A stretch of 43,628 nucleotides of DNA from Acidobacteriota bacterium (GCA_019242475.1 JAFAVK010000049.1:1-43628), one strand, 5' to 3'. Positions 16,967 to 24,200 are shown, counted from the stretch's first letter. Translations and numbers: made by a program. Notes: a model not told the origin generated them from the letters alone.

Positions 16967-16996
16967 TTGTCCGCACACGCCCGCGCGTACTAAGCT
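16967..16996 (+). promoter_or_regulatory. Promoter of first Asp-rich gene (TTGTCC / TAAGCT)
   Basis: TTGTCC at 16967-16972 and TAAGCT at 16991-16996, 18 bases apart. The block CTTGTC...GTACTAAGCT(T)GGCCGCAC recurs at 17482-17520, showing that promoter and gene were duplicated together. The first Asp-rich ATG is 40 bases downstream of the -10. Confidence 0.65.
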
Positions 16997-17035
16997 GGCC
17001 GCACATCGCTTTTACAATTCAGGAGGAGGTAGGGC

Positions 17036-17416
17036 ATGGCAGACAACGTGCAGCCCGACGCGGGCGAGCAGCGCGAAGAGTCTTCGGGTCTCTTACTCTC
17101 GGTCGATCCGTTACAGGGCGCGAACAACTACAAGCTGGCCGGCGGCGACTCGGACGGCAGCGACAAGGGCGGGCTGTTGGGCGACGACTCGTCCGACTCG
17201 GACGGCAGCGACTCGACACTCGGCGGCGACGACTCCGACGCCTCTGACGCTGACGGCACCGACGGCGGCGACAGCGACGGCACCGACTCCGGCGACAGCG
17301 ACGGCTCGGACGCCGACGGCACCGACGTGGCCGACGCCGACGGCACAGACACCGGGCTCGACGCCGACGGCATGAACCCGCTCGGCATCGGGACGGGGGA
17401 CGCGGACGCGAAGTAG
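17036..17416 (+). CDS. Asp-rich peptide with conserved leader, copy 1 (candidate precursor)
   Basis: 126 residues. No family recognised. Residues 1-35 (MADNVQPDAGE, then SSGLLLSVDPLQ, then YKLA) match the start of the protein at 17560 almost position for position. The rest is a low-complexity tail of Asp, Gly, Ser, Thr and Ala with words such as SDGSD and ADGTD; 29 of the last 90 residues are Asp. There is no signal peptide and no Cys. A conserved head with a variable repetitive tail resembles the leader/core layout of ribosomally made, modified peptides. The acid repeats also recall calcium-binding stretches of thrombospondin type 3 or RTX proteins. AGGAGGAGG lies just upstream. The nearby oxygenase may act on it. 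Confidence 0.8.
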   Translation: MADNVQPDAGEQREESSGLLLSVDPLQGANNYKLAGGDSDGSDKGGLLGDDSSDSDGSDSTLGGDDSDASDADGTDGGDSDGTDSGDSDGSDADGTDVADADGTDTGLDADGMNPLGIGTGDADAK

Positions 17417-17482
17417 GCCGGAGGCCCCTCTCCTCGCGGGGGGCGCGCCGGTTTTCGACGGCCGAACTCACGCGGCGTGGAC

Positions 17483-17511
17483 TTGTCTTGTGCTCACGTC
17501 CGTACTAAGCT
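17483..17511 (+). promoter_or_regulatory. Promoter of second Asp-rich gene operon (TTGTCT-N17-TAAGCT)
   Basis: -35 TTGTCT at 17483-17488 and -10 TAAGCT at 17506-17511 with 17-base spacing, followed by TGGCCGCAC as in the first copy. It would drive the Asp-rich gene, oxygenase, sucrase/ferredoxin-like and possibly the cysteine-synthase-like genes. Confidence 0.68.
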
Positions 17512-17559
17512 TGGCCGCACCGACCACTTTTCACAAATCGGAAAGAGAGGGAGGAAGTC

Positions 17560-17874
17560 ATGGCAGACAACGTGCAGCCTGACGCGGGCGAGGAGCACGA
17601 GGCGACCTCTTCGGGCCTCATACTCTCGGTAGACCCGTTGCAGGACGTGGTTGCTTACAAACTGGCCGCGGACGACGACGACACCGCCGTTGACGACAGC
17701 GACGGTGACACGGGCGACGGCGACGGCTCGGACACGGGTAGCTCGGACGACGGCGACGACAGCGGGGAGACCCTCGTCGTCGTTGACGGCGCGAACGACT
17801 CGGGTGACTCGGACGAAAACTCGGACGCCGACGCGACCGACGACTCGGACGGCGATGCATCCGACGACGACTAG
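17560..17874 (+). CDS. Asp-rich peptide with conserved leader, copy 2 (candidate precursor)
   Basis: 104 residues. The N-terminal 35 residues (MADNVQPDAGEE, SSGLILSVDPLQ, VAYKLA) match copy 1, while the tail differs in order and length but keeps the same composition: 28 of the last 69 residues are Asp, with DDDD, DGDGSD and a final SDDD. A hydrophobic island ETLVVVDGAND splits the tail. There is no export signal, and pI is extremely low. Its stop lies 11 bases before the ATG of the Cupin_4 oxygenase with no separate promoter between, so the two are cotranscribed and probably translationally coupled. That arrangement makes it the more likely substrate. GGGAGGAAG forms the ribosome site. Confidence 0.8.
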   Translation: MADNVQPDAGEEHEATSSGLILSVDPLQDVVAYKLAADDDDTAVDDSDGDTGDGDGSDTGSSDDGDDSGETLVVVDGANDSGDSDENSDADATDDSDGDASDDD

Positions 17875-17885
17875 ACGGACTTCTG

Positions 17886-19130
17886 ATGAGCGCTGCCCAT
17901 CGAAGGCCCGAGGGCTCCGGCGTGGACGCCCTCGCACAGATGCTCGAACCCTACGCCCCGGGGGAGTTCCTCGACTCCACCTGGGGCGTTAACTTCTTGC
18001 ACGTGCGCGGGCGCGCGGGGCGCTTCGCGCACATGATGCCGTGGGGGCGGCTGAGCGAGGTGCTCGGCCGCCACCGGCTCGACTTCCCGCGCCTGCGGCT
18101 CGTGCGCGAGGGGAAGCCCCTGCCCGTCGCCTCCTACCTGCGCCACCAGACGGGCGGGCGACAGAAGACGACCATTCCCAGACTTAAAAGCCCGGCCCTC
18201 GCGGGCCAACTGCGCGAGGGCGCGACGCTCGTGCTCGACGCGGTGGACGAGCTGTCCGAGCCGGTCGAAGAGCTGGCGCAGGGGCTCGAGCTGTTCTTCC
18301 GCGAGCGCGTGCAGGTCAACCTCTACGCCGGCTGGCAGACCTCGCGCGGCTTCGACCTCCACTGGGACGACCACGACGTTTTCATCCTACAGGTCACGGG
18401 CCGCAAGCAGTGGAGCGTCTACGGCCAGACGCGCCCCTACCCTCTCGTCAACGACATCGAGAAGGCGCGGAAGCCCGAGCACGAACCTTTGTGGGAGGGG
18501 ACGCTCGAAGACGGCGACCTGCTCTACATCCCGCGCGGCTGGTGGCACGTCGCGGTGCCTTTGGCCGAGCCGACGCTGCACCTGACGGTCGGCGTGCACA
18601 ACCGCACGGGGCTCGACCTCCTGCGCTGGTTCTCGGAGCGCGTGCGCGCCAGCGAGACGTTCCGGCGCGACCTCCCGCGCCTCGCTTCGGCGGCCGAGCG
18701 CGCCGCGCACAACGCGCGCCTGCGGGAAGAGCTGCTCGCCGCGTGGGACGACTCGCTGCTCGAAAGTTTCTACGAAGACCTCGACGCGCGGGCCGAGTCA
18801 CGCGCGCGCGTCAGCCTGCCGTGGGTCGCGACGCCCGACGCCGCGCCGCCGCAAGATTCAACTGTCGTCCGACTGCTCGCGCCGCGCCCTTTCAGGTTGG
18901 AGGCCACAGGCGGGGTCGTCGAGTTCGACTCGATGGGGCAGCACTGGCGCTTCGCCGAAGGCGCGCTGCCCGTCCTGCGCGCGCTCGCCGAACGCCGGGC
19001 CTGCACGGTCGCGGAGCTGTGCGAGGCCGCCCGCGGCCGCGTCGCGGCGGAGACCGTGCGCGCCTTCCTCTCGGAGCTGGCGCAGAAGGGGCTCGTCGCC
19101 TTCGACGTTGAAGGGCGAGGGGGCGCGTGA
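17886..19130 (+). CDS. JmjC/Cupin_4 (ROX-like) Fe(II)/2-oxoglutarate oxygenase
   Basis: 414 residues. The centre is a Cupin_4/JmjC fold like bacterial ribosomal oxygenase YcfD/RoxA: LHWDDHDVFILQVTGRKQW gives the metal ligands His159 and Asp161, and IPRGWWHVAVP gives the distal His221. These enzymes hydroxylate side chains in proteins using Fe(II), O2 and 2-oxoglutarate. The C-terminal part (about 336-410, FRLEATGGVVEFDSMG to LSELAQKGLVAF) is a winged-helix-like domain as in ROX proteins, and also similar in plan to the PqqD-type peptide-binding domain. YcfD acts on ribosomal protein uL16, but no ribosomal gene is near. It follows an Asp-rich gene by 11 bases and overlaps the next gene, so I infer that the Asp-rich proteins are the substrate, perhaps by Asp beta-hydroxylation. 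Confidence 0.85.
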   Translation: MSAAHRRPEGSGVDALAQMLEPYAPGEFLDSTWGVNFLHVRGRAGRFAHMMPWGRLSEVLGRHRLDFPRLRLVREGKPLPVASYLRHQTGGRQKTTIPRLKSPALAGQLREGATLVLDAVDELSEPVEELAQGLELFFRERVQVNLYAGWQTSRGFDLHWDDHDVFILQVTGRKQWSVYGQTRPYPLVNDIEKARKPEHEPLWEGTLEDGDLLYIPRGWWHVAVPLAEPTLHLTVGVHNRTGLDLLRWFSERVRASETFRRDLPRLASAAERAAHNARLREELLAAWDDSLLESFYEDLDARAESRARVSLPWVATPDAAPPQDSTVVRLLAPRPFRLEATGGVVEFDSMGQHWRFAEGALPVLRALAERRACTVAELCEAARGRVAAETVRAFLSELAQKGLVAFDVEGRGGA

Positions 19131-20077
19131 CGCAGTCCAGCGGCGGCGAATCGCGCTTCTTCTGCTCGGAGCTTTCGCGGCGCGCGGGCGAGCGGAGCGC
19201 GGGCACGGCCTCGACGGGCGCCGTCTGGTTCCTGCTCGAATACCCGCACGGCTGGGGCCGCAAGGCGTTCGAGGAGAGCGCGCTCCCGCCGGAGGTGAAG
19301 CGGTTCTTCCAGGACTCGTTGGCGCGCATACGCCACTCGCGCCTCCTCTTCATCAAGACCGACCGCGGCCGCCGCGACGCGCGCATGAGCCTCTTCGTCG
19401 TGCGCTGCCGCGAGCGCGCGCCCTTCACCGTCCGCCTGCGCCTAGAAAAGTATTTCGACGCTCTCAAGTACGACCTCGCGGAGGTCGCGTCGGGGCGCGT
19501 CCCACAGGGCGGCGAGGTCTGCAAAGGCCCGCTCTTCCTCGTCTGCACGCACGGCCGGCGCGACAAGTGCTGCGCGAAGTTCGGCACGCCCCTCTACAAC
19601 GCCCTGAGCGAGCACGCGGGCGAAAGCGTCTGGCAGTCGTCGCACGTCGGCGGCGACCGCTTCGCCGGCAACCTCGTCTGCTTCCCGCACGGCCTCTTCT
19701 ACGCGCACGCCACGCCCGCTTCGGCCCGCCGCGTCGTGGACGCCTACCGCGCGGGCCGCGTCCTCGCGGAAGAGTTCCGCGGCCGCGCCTGCTACCCGCA
19801 TCAAGTCCAAGCCGCCGAAGCCTTCGTGCGCGAAGAGGCGGGGCTGTCCGGCGTCGAAGACCTGCACTTCCTCTCCGCGCACGCTGAGGGCAAGGACTCC
19901 TGGCGCGTCCGTTTCGAGGAGCGCGACGCCGCGCGCGTCCACGAGGCGCACATCGTCCGCCGCATGTCCGACTTCCGCAACCCCATCACCTGCCACTCGG
20001 CCGAGCCGAAAACGGTGCCCCAATTCCACCTCGAAGCGCACCACATCCTGCCGGCCCACGACACGACCGAAGGCTGA
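19127..20077 (+). CDS. Sucrase/ferredoxin-like (thioredoxin-fold [2Fe-2S]) protein
   Basis: 316 residues, Suc_Fer-like family (PF06999). Hallmarks: LVCTHGRRDKCCAKFG with Cys140, Cys148 and Cys149, then QSSHVGGDRFAGNLVCFPHG with Cys175 and His178, the usual [2Fe-2S]-binding region. The C-terminal part has the ACYPHQVQAAE block of long family members. It starts at a GTG overlapping the oxygenase stop (GTGA), so expression is coupled. An iron-sulfur protein beside an Fe(II) oxygenase suggests it keeps the oxygenase iron reduced or supplies electrons, which is inference. The family is found widely without firm biochemical roles. Despite the family name there is no reason to expect sucrase activity. 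Confidence 0.85.
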   Translation: MTQSSGGESRFFCSELSRRAGERSAGTASTGAVWFLLEYPHGWGRKAFEESALPPEVKRFFQDSLARIRHSRLLFIKTDRGRRDARMSLFVVRCRERAPFTVRLRLEKYFDALKYDLAEVASGRVPQGGEVCKGPLFLVCTHGRRDKCCAKFGTPLYNALSEHAGESVWQSSHVGGDRFAGNLVCFPHGLFYAHATPASARRVVDAYRAGRVLAEEFRGRACYPHQVQAAEAFVREEAGLSGVEDLHFLSAHAEGKDSWRVRFEERDAARVHEAHIVRRMSDFRNPITCHSAEPKTVPQFHLEAHHILPAHDTTEG

Positions 20078-20112
20078 CTCCCCGCGCGGCCGGCAAGGAG
20101 GCTCTTGAAATT

Positions 20113-21051
20113 ATGACTGTCTCCGAAAACGTTCTTGAATCCATCGGCAACACGCCGCTCGTGCGTTTGCAGAGGGTCGTGCCGGAAGGCTCGGCGCGCG
20201 TCTTAGTTAAGTTGGAGTGGGCGAACCCGACCGGCAGCATGAAAGACCGGATGGCGCGGGCCGCGGTCGAGGCGGCCGAGAGGGACGGGCGTCTGCCGCC
20301 GGGCGGCACCGTCGTCGAGTACACCGGCGGCTCGACGGGCGTCTCTTTGGCGCTCGTCTGCGCCGCGAAGGGCTACCGGCTTGAGATCGTCACCTCCGAC
20401 GCCTTCAGCGAAGAGAAGATTCGCACCATGCAGGCTTTCGGCGCCCACGTCACCGTCATCCCGAGCGACAACCGGAAGCTCAACGAGAAGCTGTTTAGAG
20501 AGATGATCGAGACCGCCCGCCGCCTGAGCGCGCGCCCCGGCCACTGGTGGGTTGACCAGCTCGGCAACGTGGACGCCGCCGCTGGCTATCACTCGCTCGG
20601 CGAAGAGGTCTGGGAGCAGACGGGCGGCAAGGTTGACGCCTTCGTGCAATCGGTGGGCACCGCGCATTCGCTCCACGGCGCTTCGAGTGCTTTACGCCGA
20701 CACAAGCCCGGCCTTCGCGTCATCGCCGTCGAGCCGTCGGAGTCGCCCGTCCTGTCCGGCGGCCCCACGGGCTCGCACAAGATCGAAGGCATCGGCATCG
20801 GCTTCGTCCCGCCGCTCTGGCATCCCGAAGAAGTAGACGAAATCCTGACGGGCTCGACCGAGGAGGCCGTGCTGATGTGCCGCCGCCTGGCGCGCGAAGA
20901 GGGCATCTTCGCCGGCACCTCTTCCGGGCTCAACGTCGTCGCCGCCCTCCGCGTCGCCGAGCGGCTCGGCCCCGAAGCCACGGTGGTCACGCTCATGGTT
21001 GACTCGGGCATCAAGTACGTGAGCACCGACGTGTACCGCGGAGAGCAGTAG
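20113..21051 (+). CDS. PLP-dependent cysteine synthase-family enzyme (variant)
   Basis: 312 residues, fold-type II PLP enzyme of the O-acetylserine sulfhydrylase/cystathionine beta-synthase family. PLP Lys44 is in PTGSMKDRMA. The substrate loop reads TGGSTG (71-76) in place of TSGNTG, and the phosphate loop reads SVGTAHS in place of GTGGT, so substrate choice may differ from CysK/CysM. The C-terminal SSGLNVVAAL and SGIKYVST blocks are conserved. AAGGAGG lies 13 bases before ATG, and the gap to the sucrase/ferredoxin-like gene is 35 bases, so it may share that transcript. It could serve cysteine supply for iron-sulfur clusters or make an unusual amino acid; ordinary cysteine synthesis is the default reading. 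Confidence 0.85.
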   Translation: MTVSENVLESIGNTPLVRLQRVVPEGSARVLVKLEWANPTGSMKDRMARAAVEAAERDGRLPPGGTVVEYTGGSTGVSLALVCAAKGYRLEIVTSDAFSEEKIRTMQAFGAHVTVIPSDNRKLNEKLFREMIETARRLSARPGHWWVDQLGNVDAAAGYHSLGEEVWEQTGGKVDAFVQSVGTAHSLHGASSALRRHKPGLRVIAVEPSESPVLSGGPTGSHKIEGIGIGFVPPLWHPEEVDEILTGSTEEAVLMCRRLAREEGIFAGTSSGLNVVAALRVAERLGPEATVVTLMVDSGIKYVSTDVYRGEQ

Positions 21052-21171
21052 AAGTCGGGCGCTCGCGGCAACTTGTCTGCCGGCTCTCCCGGTCGTGCAT
21101 GAAGGTGGAACTTTATTCCGCCGCCGTCTGAATTATATGGCTTTGCTTTATGCTTTGACGGAGGGGGGCGG

Positions 21172-22341
21172 GTGAACATGCGCGCTGTGAGGGCTTCGCT
21201 GTTGGTGTTGGCTCTGTCGGTCTTCTTTGCTCATTCTCAAAGGGTGCGGGCGCAGGCCGGCGGGGGCAAGGGCGCCGTCGTCGAGGTGCCGATGCTCTTT
21301 CGCGGGCCGACGCCGGCGGTCGAGGTGTTGGTCAACGGCGAGGGGCCTTTCCTGTTCGCCATCGACACGGGCGGCGGCGGGCAGGCGCGCGTGGACTCGT
21401 CGCTCGTCGAGAGGTTGAAGCTCAAGACGGTTGGGCAGGCGCGGGCGGGCGACGGCTCCGGAACCTTCACGAGCCTCGACGTGGTCGAACTCGACACGCT
21501 CTCGCTCGGCGGCGCGGAGTTCAGGAAGGTGCGGGCCGTCACGCGCAACTACAACGCCTCGCCCGCCCTGCCGCACATCGACGGCATCCTCGGCTTCAAC
21601 CTCTTCGCCGACTACCTGCTGACTCTGGACTTCCCCGCGAAGCGCGTCCGCCTCGAACGCGGCGAGCTGCCGCGCGCCGACGGCGCGGAGGTCTTGAGCT
21701 TCGAGAGCCCGCGCGGCATCCCCGTCGTGGAGCTAGGCGTCGGCGGCAACAAGGTTAAGGCTGACCTGGACACGGGCAACACGGTCGGCGGGTTCGTGCT
21801 GCCGACCGCGCTCGTCGAGAAGCTCGGGACGGCCGGCGCGCCCGTCGTGGTCGGCCGCGCGCGAACGGTCACGAGCGATGTCGAGATCAAGCAGGTGCGC
21901 CTGAAGGACGCGATACGCCTCGGCCGCTTCGAGTTCACGGAGCCGACGGTCGTCTACCCCGCGCTCGGGGACGTGGCAAACGTCGGCTCCAAGGTGCTCG
22001 GCGAGTTCAGCCTCACCTTCGACCAGAAGAACAAGAGCGTCCGCCTGAAGAGGTCGGAGCCGCCGAAAGAGGCGGGGCCGGCGTCGGCCGTGCAGGACTT
22101 GAGGGGGTATCCCGGCAGGTACGGCGAGCGCACCATCTCCGCCGAAGGCGACGCCCTGTTTTTGCAAAGGCAGGGCGGGCCGCGTCTGAAGATGACCCCG
22201 GTCGGCAAGGACGAGTTCGGGCTTGAGATTGTGCCGGAGGCCCGCATCAGGTTCGTCAGGGACGACGTGGGGAAGGTCGTCGCGATAAACATCCTCAACC
22301 GGGCGGGGGAGTGGGAGAAGGCCGCGAGGGATCAGCCCTGA
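21172..22341 (+). CDS. Secreted two-domain aspartyl protease (retropepsin-like)
   Basis: 389 residues with an N-terminal signal peptide ending near VRAQA (residues 25-29). Two retropepsin-like halves are seen, each with a DTG catalytic triplet: FAIDTGGGGQARVDSS (Asp65) and KADLDTGNTVGGF (Asp200), so one chain can form a full active site. Hydrophobic flap and partner motifs (IDGILGFNLF; SKVLGEFSLTF) follow each. About 90 further residues form a beta-rich C-terminal domain. GTG 21172 is used, with GGAGGGGGG upstream; ATG 21178 is possible. It probably acts in the periplasm or outside. A role in processing the Asp-rich or repeat proteins would need their export and is speculative. Confidence 0.85.
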   Translation: MNMRAVRASLLVLALSVFFAHSQRVRAQAGGGKGAVVEVPMLFRGPTPAVEVLVNGEGPFLFAIDTGGGGQARVDSSLVERLKLKTVGQARAGDGSGTFTSLDVVELDTLSLGGAEFRKVRAVTRNYNASPALPHIDGILGFNLFADYLLTLDFPAKRVRLERGELPRADGAEVLSFESPRGIPVVELGVGGNKVKADLDTGNTVGGFVLPTALVEKLGTAGAPVVVGRARTVTSDVEIKQVRLKDAIRLGRFEFTEPTVVYPALGDVANVGSKVLGEFSLTFDQKNKSVRLKRSEPPKEAGPASAVQDLRGYPGRYGERTISAEGDALFLQRQGGPRLKMTPVGKDEFGLEIVPEARIRFVRDDVGKVVAINILNRAGEWEKAARDQP

Positions 22342-22421
22342 CCCGCGGCGCGCTCGCTTCCCGCGGCCGGACGTTGGGTGATACGCTGCCTCCTCTTCCG
22401 AAGGTCTCTGGGAGGGGATTC

Positions 22422-23405
22422 ATGAACCGCAAAAGTTGTTCAGCCTTCGCCTTCGCGGCTCTCCTGATTTGCCTCGCGCCGGCGGCCGGGGCGCGGGCGC
22501 AGGACAGGCCGTCGGTGACGGTCGGCCGCTACCGCTTGCAGAGCAACCCGTGGGTCAACCTGCACCAGCGTCTGCTCTACGAGGCGCAGGTCGAGCCGGT
22601 GAAGCCGCCGGCCGGACTCTCCGCCGACGGCCTCACGAAGTGGGCGAAGGCCGTCGAGGACTACCGCGCGTACGTCGGCCGGCACAGCCCGATTCTCAAC
22701 GACGAGCTGGTGCGCATCAACGACGCGCTCGCGGAGACGAACACGGACAAACTGCCCGCGTCGATTCCCGCGGCGGCGAAGCAGGTGCTCGAAGCCGCGA
22801 TGCCGCTCTACCGCGCGGCGCAGTGGGAGGAGGACGACCGCGCGAACCGCTTCTGGATCGCGGTCGCCGTGCCGCTGCTCACCTCGGCGGGCGAGGAGCT
22901 GGCCGAGGCGCACGCGAAGGTTTACGGCGTGCCCTTCCCGACGAAGATACTCGTGGACGTGACCTCGTTCGGCTGGCAGTTCGGCGCCTACACGGTCGGC
23001 GAGGGCGCGTCGGCGCACTCGGTCATCGCCAGCACGGTCAAGGGGAACCAGGGCTTCGGCGCCCTTGAGTCGCTGATGCACGAGCCCTCGCACGCCATCG
23101 TGGGCTCGCGCGAGGGCGCCATCGGCTCCGAGCTCAAGCGCGCCTCGGCCGAGACGGGCCTGCGGCCGGAGGCGAGCCTCTGGCACGCGATCCTCTTCTA
23201 CACTTCGAGCGAGCTGACGCGGCGCGCGCTCGCACGCCGCGGCGTGGAGTACGAGCCCTTCATGGTCGGCATGTATAAGCGCGGCTTTGCCGACTTCCGG
23301 CAGGCGCTCGAAACTCACTGGCAGGACTACCTCGACGGCAAGGTCTCGCGCGACGAGGCCATCAAGCAGATTCTCATCGAGACCGCGCCCCCGCGGAAGA
23401 AGTAG
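22422..23405 (+). CDS. Secreted putative metallopeptidase with HEPSH motif
   Basis: 327 residues. Signal peptide 1-26 (cut ARA|QD). The middle has a helix-rich part, then SLMHEPSHAIVG with a HEXXH zinc motif (His220, Glu221, His224). A third ligand could be a Glu or His in the helix ETGLRPEASLWHAILFYTSSE about 30 residues later. No named family recognised. GGGAGGGG lies 5 bases before ATG 22422; the frame is open back to 22311 but that overlaps the previous gene and lacks a signal peptide. Zinc binding and protease activity are inferred from the motif. It ends just before a 56-base perfect palindrome. Confidence 0.75.
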   Translation: MNRKSCSAFAFAALLICLAPAAGARAQDRPSVTVGRYRLQSNPWVNLHQRLLYEAQVEPVKPPAGLSADGLTKWAKAVEDYRAYVGRHSPILNDELVRINDALAETNTDKLPASIPAAAKQVLEAAMPLYRAAQWEEDDRANRFWIAVAVPLLTSAGEELAEAHAKVYGVPFPTKILVDVTSFGWQFGAYTVGEGASAHSVIASTVKGNQGFGALESLMHEPSHAIVGSREGAIGSELKRASAETGLRPEASLWHAILFYTSSELTRRALARRGVEYEPFMVGMYKRGFADFRQALETHWQDYLDGKVSRDEAIKQILIETAPPRKK

Positions 23406-23417
23406 CTCTCAACGCAG

Positions 23418-23473
23418 AGACAGGGCTCCCGGTTCAAATTTGAAATTTCAAATTTGAACCGGGAGCCCTGTCT
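23418..23473. terminator. 56-bp perfect palindrome between convergent genes
   Basis: 28-base arms with no loop, centred at 23445/23446, GC-rich outside (AGACAGGGCTCCCGG) and AT-rich inside (TTCAAATTTGAAA). It lies 12 bases after one stop and 45 before the other. Either strand's RNA would form the same hairpin, so it may be a two-way terminator or RNA end protector. There is no T-run. Confidence 0.8.
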
Positions 23474-23518
23474 AACTCACCCGCCCGCCAAGCGGGCCGC
23501 GGGGTTCCTCATGAGAAA

Positions 23519-23947
23519 TCAGTTGACGGTGAAGCTGGCCGACTTCTGATCCTTCTGCTCGCCGTTCTCGTTGAGCATGAAGACCTCGACCTTGTACTTG
23601 CCCTTGGGGAAGCCGGACGACGGCGGCGAGAAGGTGTAGGTCGCCGTGCCGCTGCCGGGCAGGTCGAGCGTCGTCTCCAGCCCGGGGACGGGGCCGGCCT
23701 GCTCGCCCTCCACGTCCTCGATGGAGAGGCGCCCCTTGACCTTGACCGCGCCCGGGGCGTTGGAAATGGTCGCGACCGCGTAGACCGTCTCGGTCGCCGC
23801 GAAGCTGTTCGTCGTCTGGGTGGCGGCCTTGTCCTTACTGAGTTTCAGGTCGCTGATGTTGGCGGTCGAGGCGCTGAAGTTGCACGCCAGTGCGGCGAAG
23901 ACCAGAACCCCCAGGGAGACCGCCAGTCCCCCTCTCGCTGTTCGCAT
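23519..23947 (-). CDS. Lipoprotein with Ig-like domain
   Basis: 142 residues. The signal sequence ends in a lipobox-like AALAC, so Cys22 is the probable lipidated residue. The rest (about 25-142) alternates beta strands: TVYAVATISNAPGAVKVKGRLSIEDV, TATYTFSPPSSGFPKGKYKVEVFML and a final KSASFTVN. This is an Ig-like or fibronectin-like fold of unknown partner. ATG 23947 is chosen because AAGGAG lies 7 bases upstream and the signal starts there. It converges with the HEPSH protein gene and diverges from the beta-propeller gene, so it is a single-gene unit. Confidence 0.85.
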   Translation of the reverse strand: MRTARGGLAVSLGVLVFAALACNFSASTANISDLKLSKDKAATQTTNSFAATETVYAVATISNAPGAVKVKGRLSIEDVEGEQAGPVPGLETTLDLPGSGTATYTFSPPSSGFPKGKYKVEVFMLNENGEQKDQKSASFTVN

Positions 23948-24200
23948 CCTAACTCCTTTCGTATCCAAAACCTGTCTGAGTGGAAAGTCGAATGTGTCGC
24001 CGCCCCTCCCGACCCTCGCGGGGGCGGCGGCACATACTACCACTTCGCGGGCGAAAACATTACCCCCTCGCGCCCGCGCGGAGCCATTCGGAACCGCGCG
24101 GGCGTCGCCGCGTCTAAGGGAGCGCAAGTTATTCGCGGCCGCCCCGTTCCAAACGGCAGAACCCGGCGGGAACAGTCAGAAGATGTCGTGAGGTGGAGCC

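Noticed and set aside
17423..17444. Terminator after the first Asp-rich gene
   Set aside because: Only about five G-C pairs with a long loop and no good T-run; whether the first gene reads into the second remains open.
17036..17874. Reading the Asp-rich proteins as RTX or thrombospondin type 3 calcium-binding exoproteins
   Set aside because: No GGxGxD nonapeptides, no Cys framework and no secretion signal; only composition is shared, so kept as an alternative and not the call.
17036..17874. Graspetide (ATP-grasp) precursor assignment
   Set aside because: The acidic tails would suit it, but there is no ATP-grasp ligase gene in the window.
19127..20077. Sucrose-cleaving enzyme
   Set aside because: The family name is historical; the visible motifs are for a thioredoxin-fold iron-sulfur site, not a glycosidase.
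23990..24034. GCCGCCCC...GGGGGCGGC hairpin before the lipoprotein gene
   Set aside because: In such GC-rich DNA a 9-bp G-C stem arises easily; no regulator or terminator context supports it.
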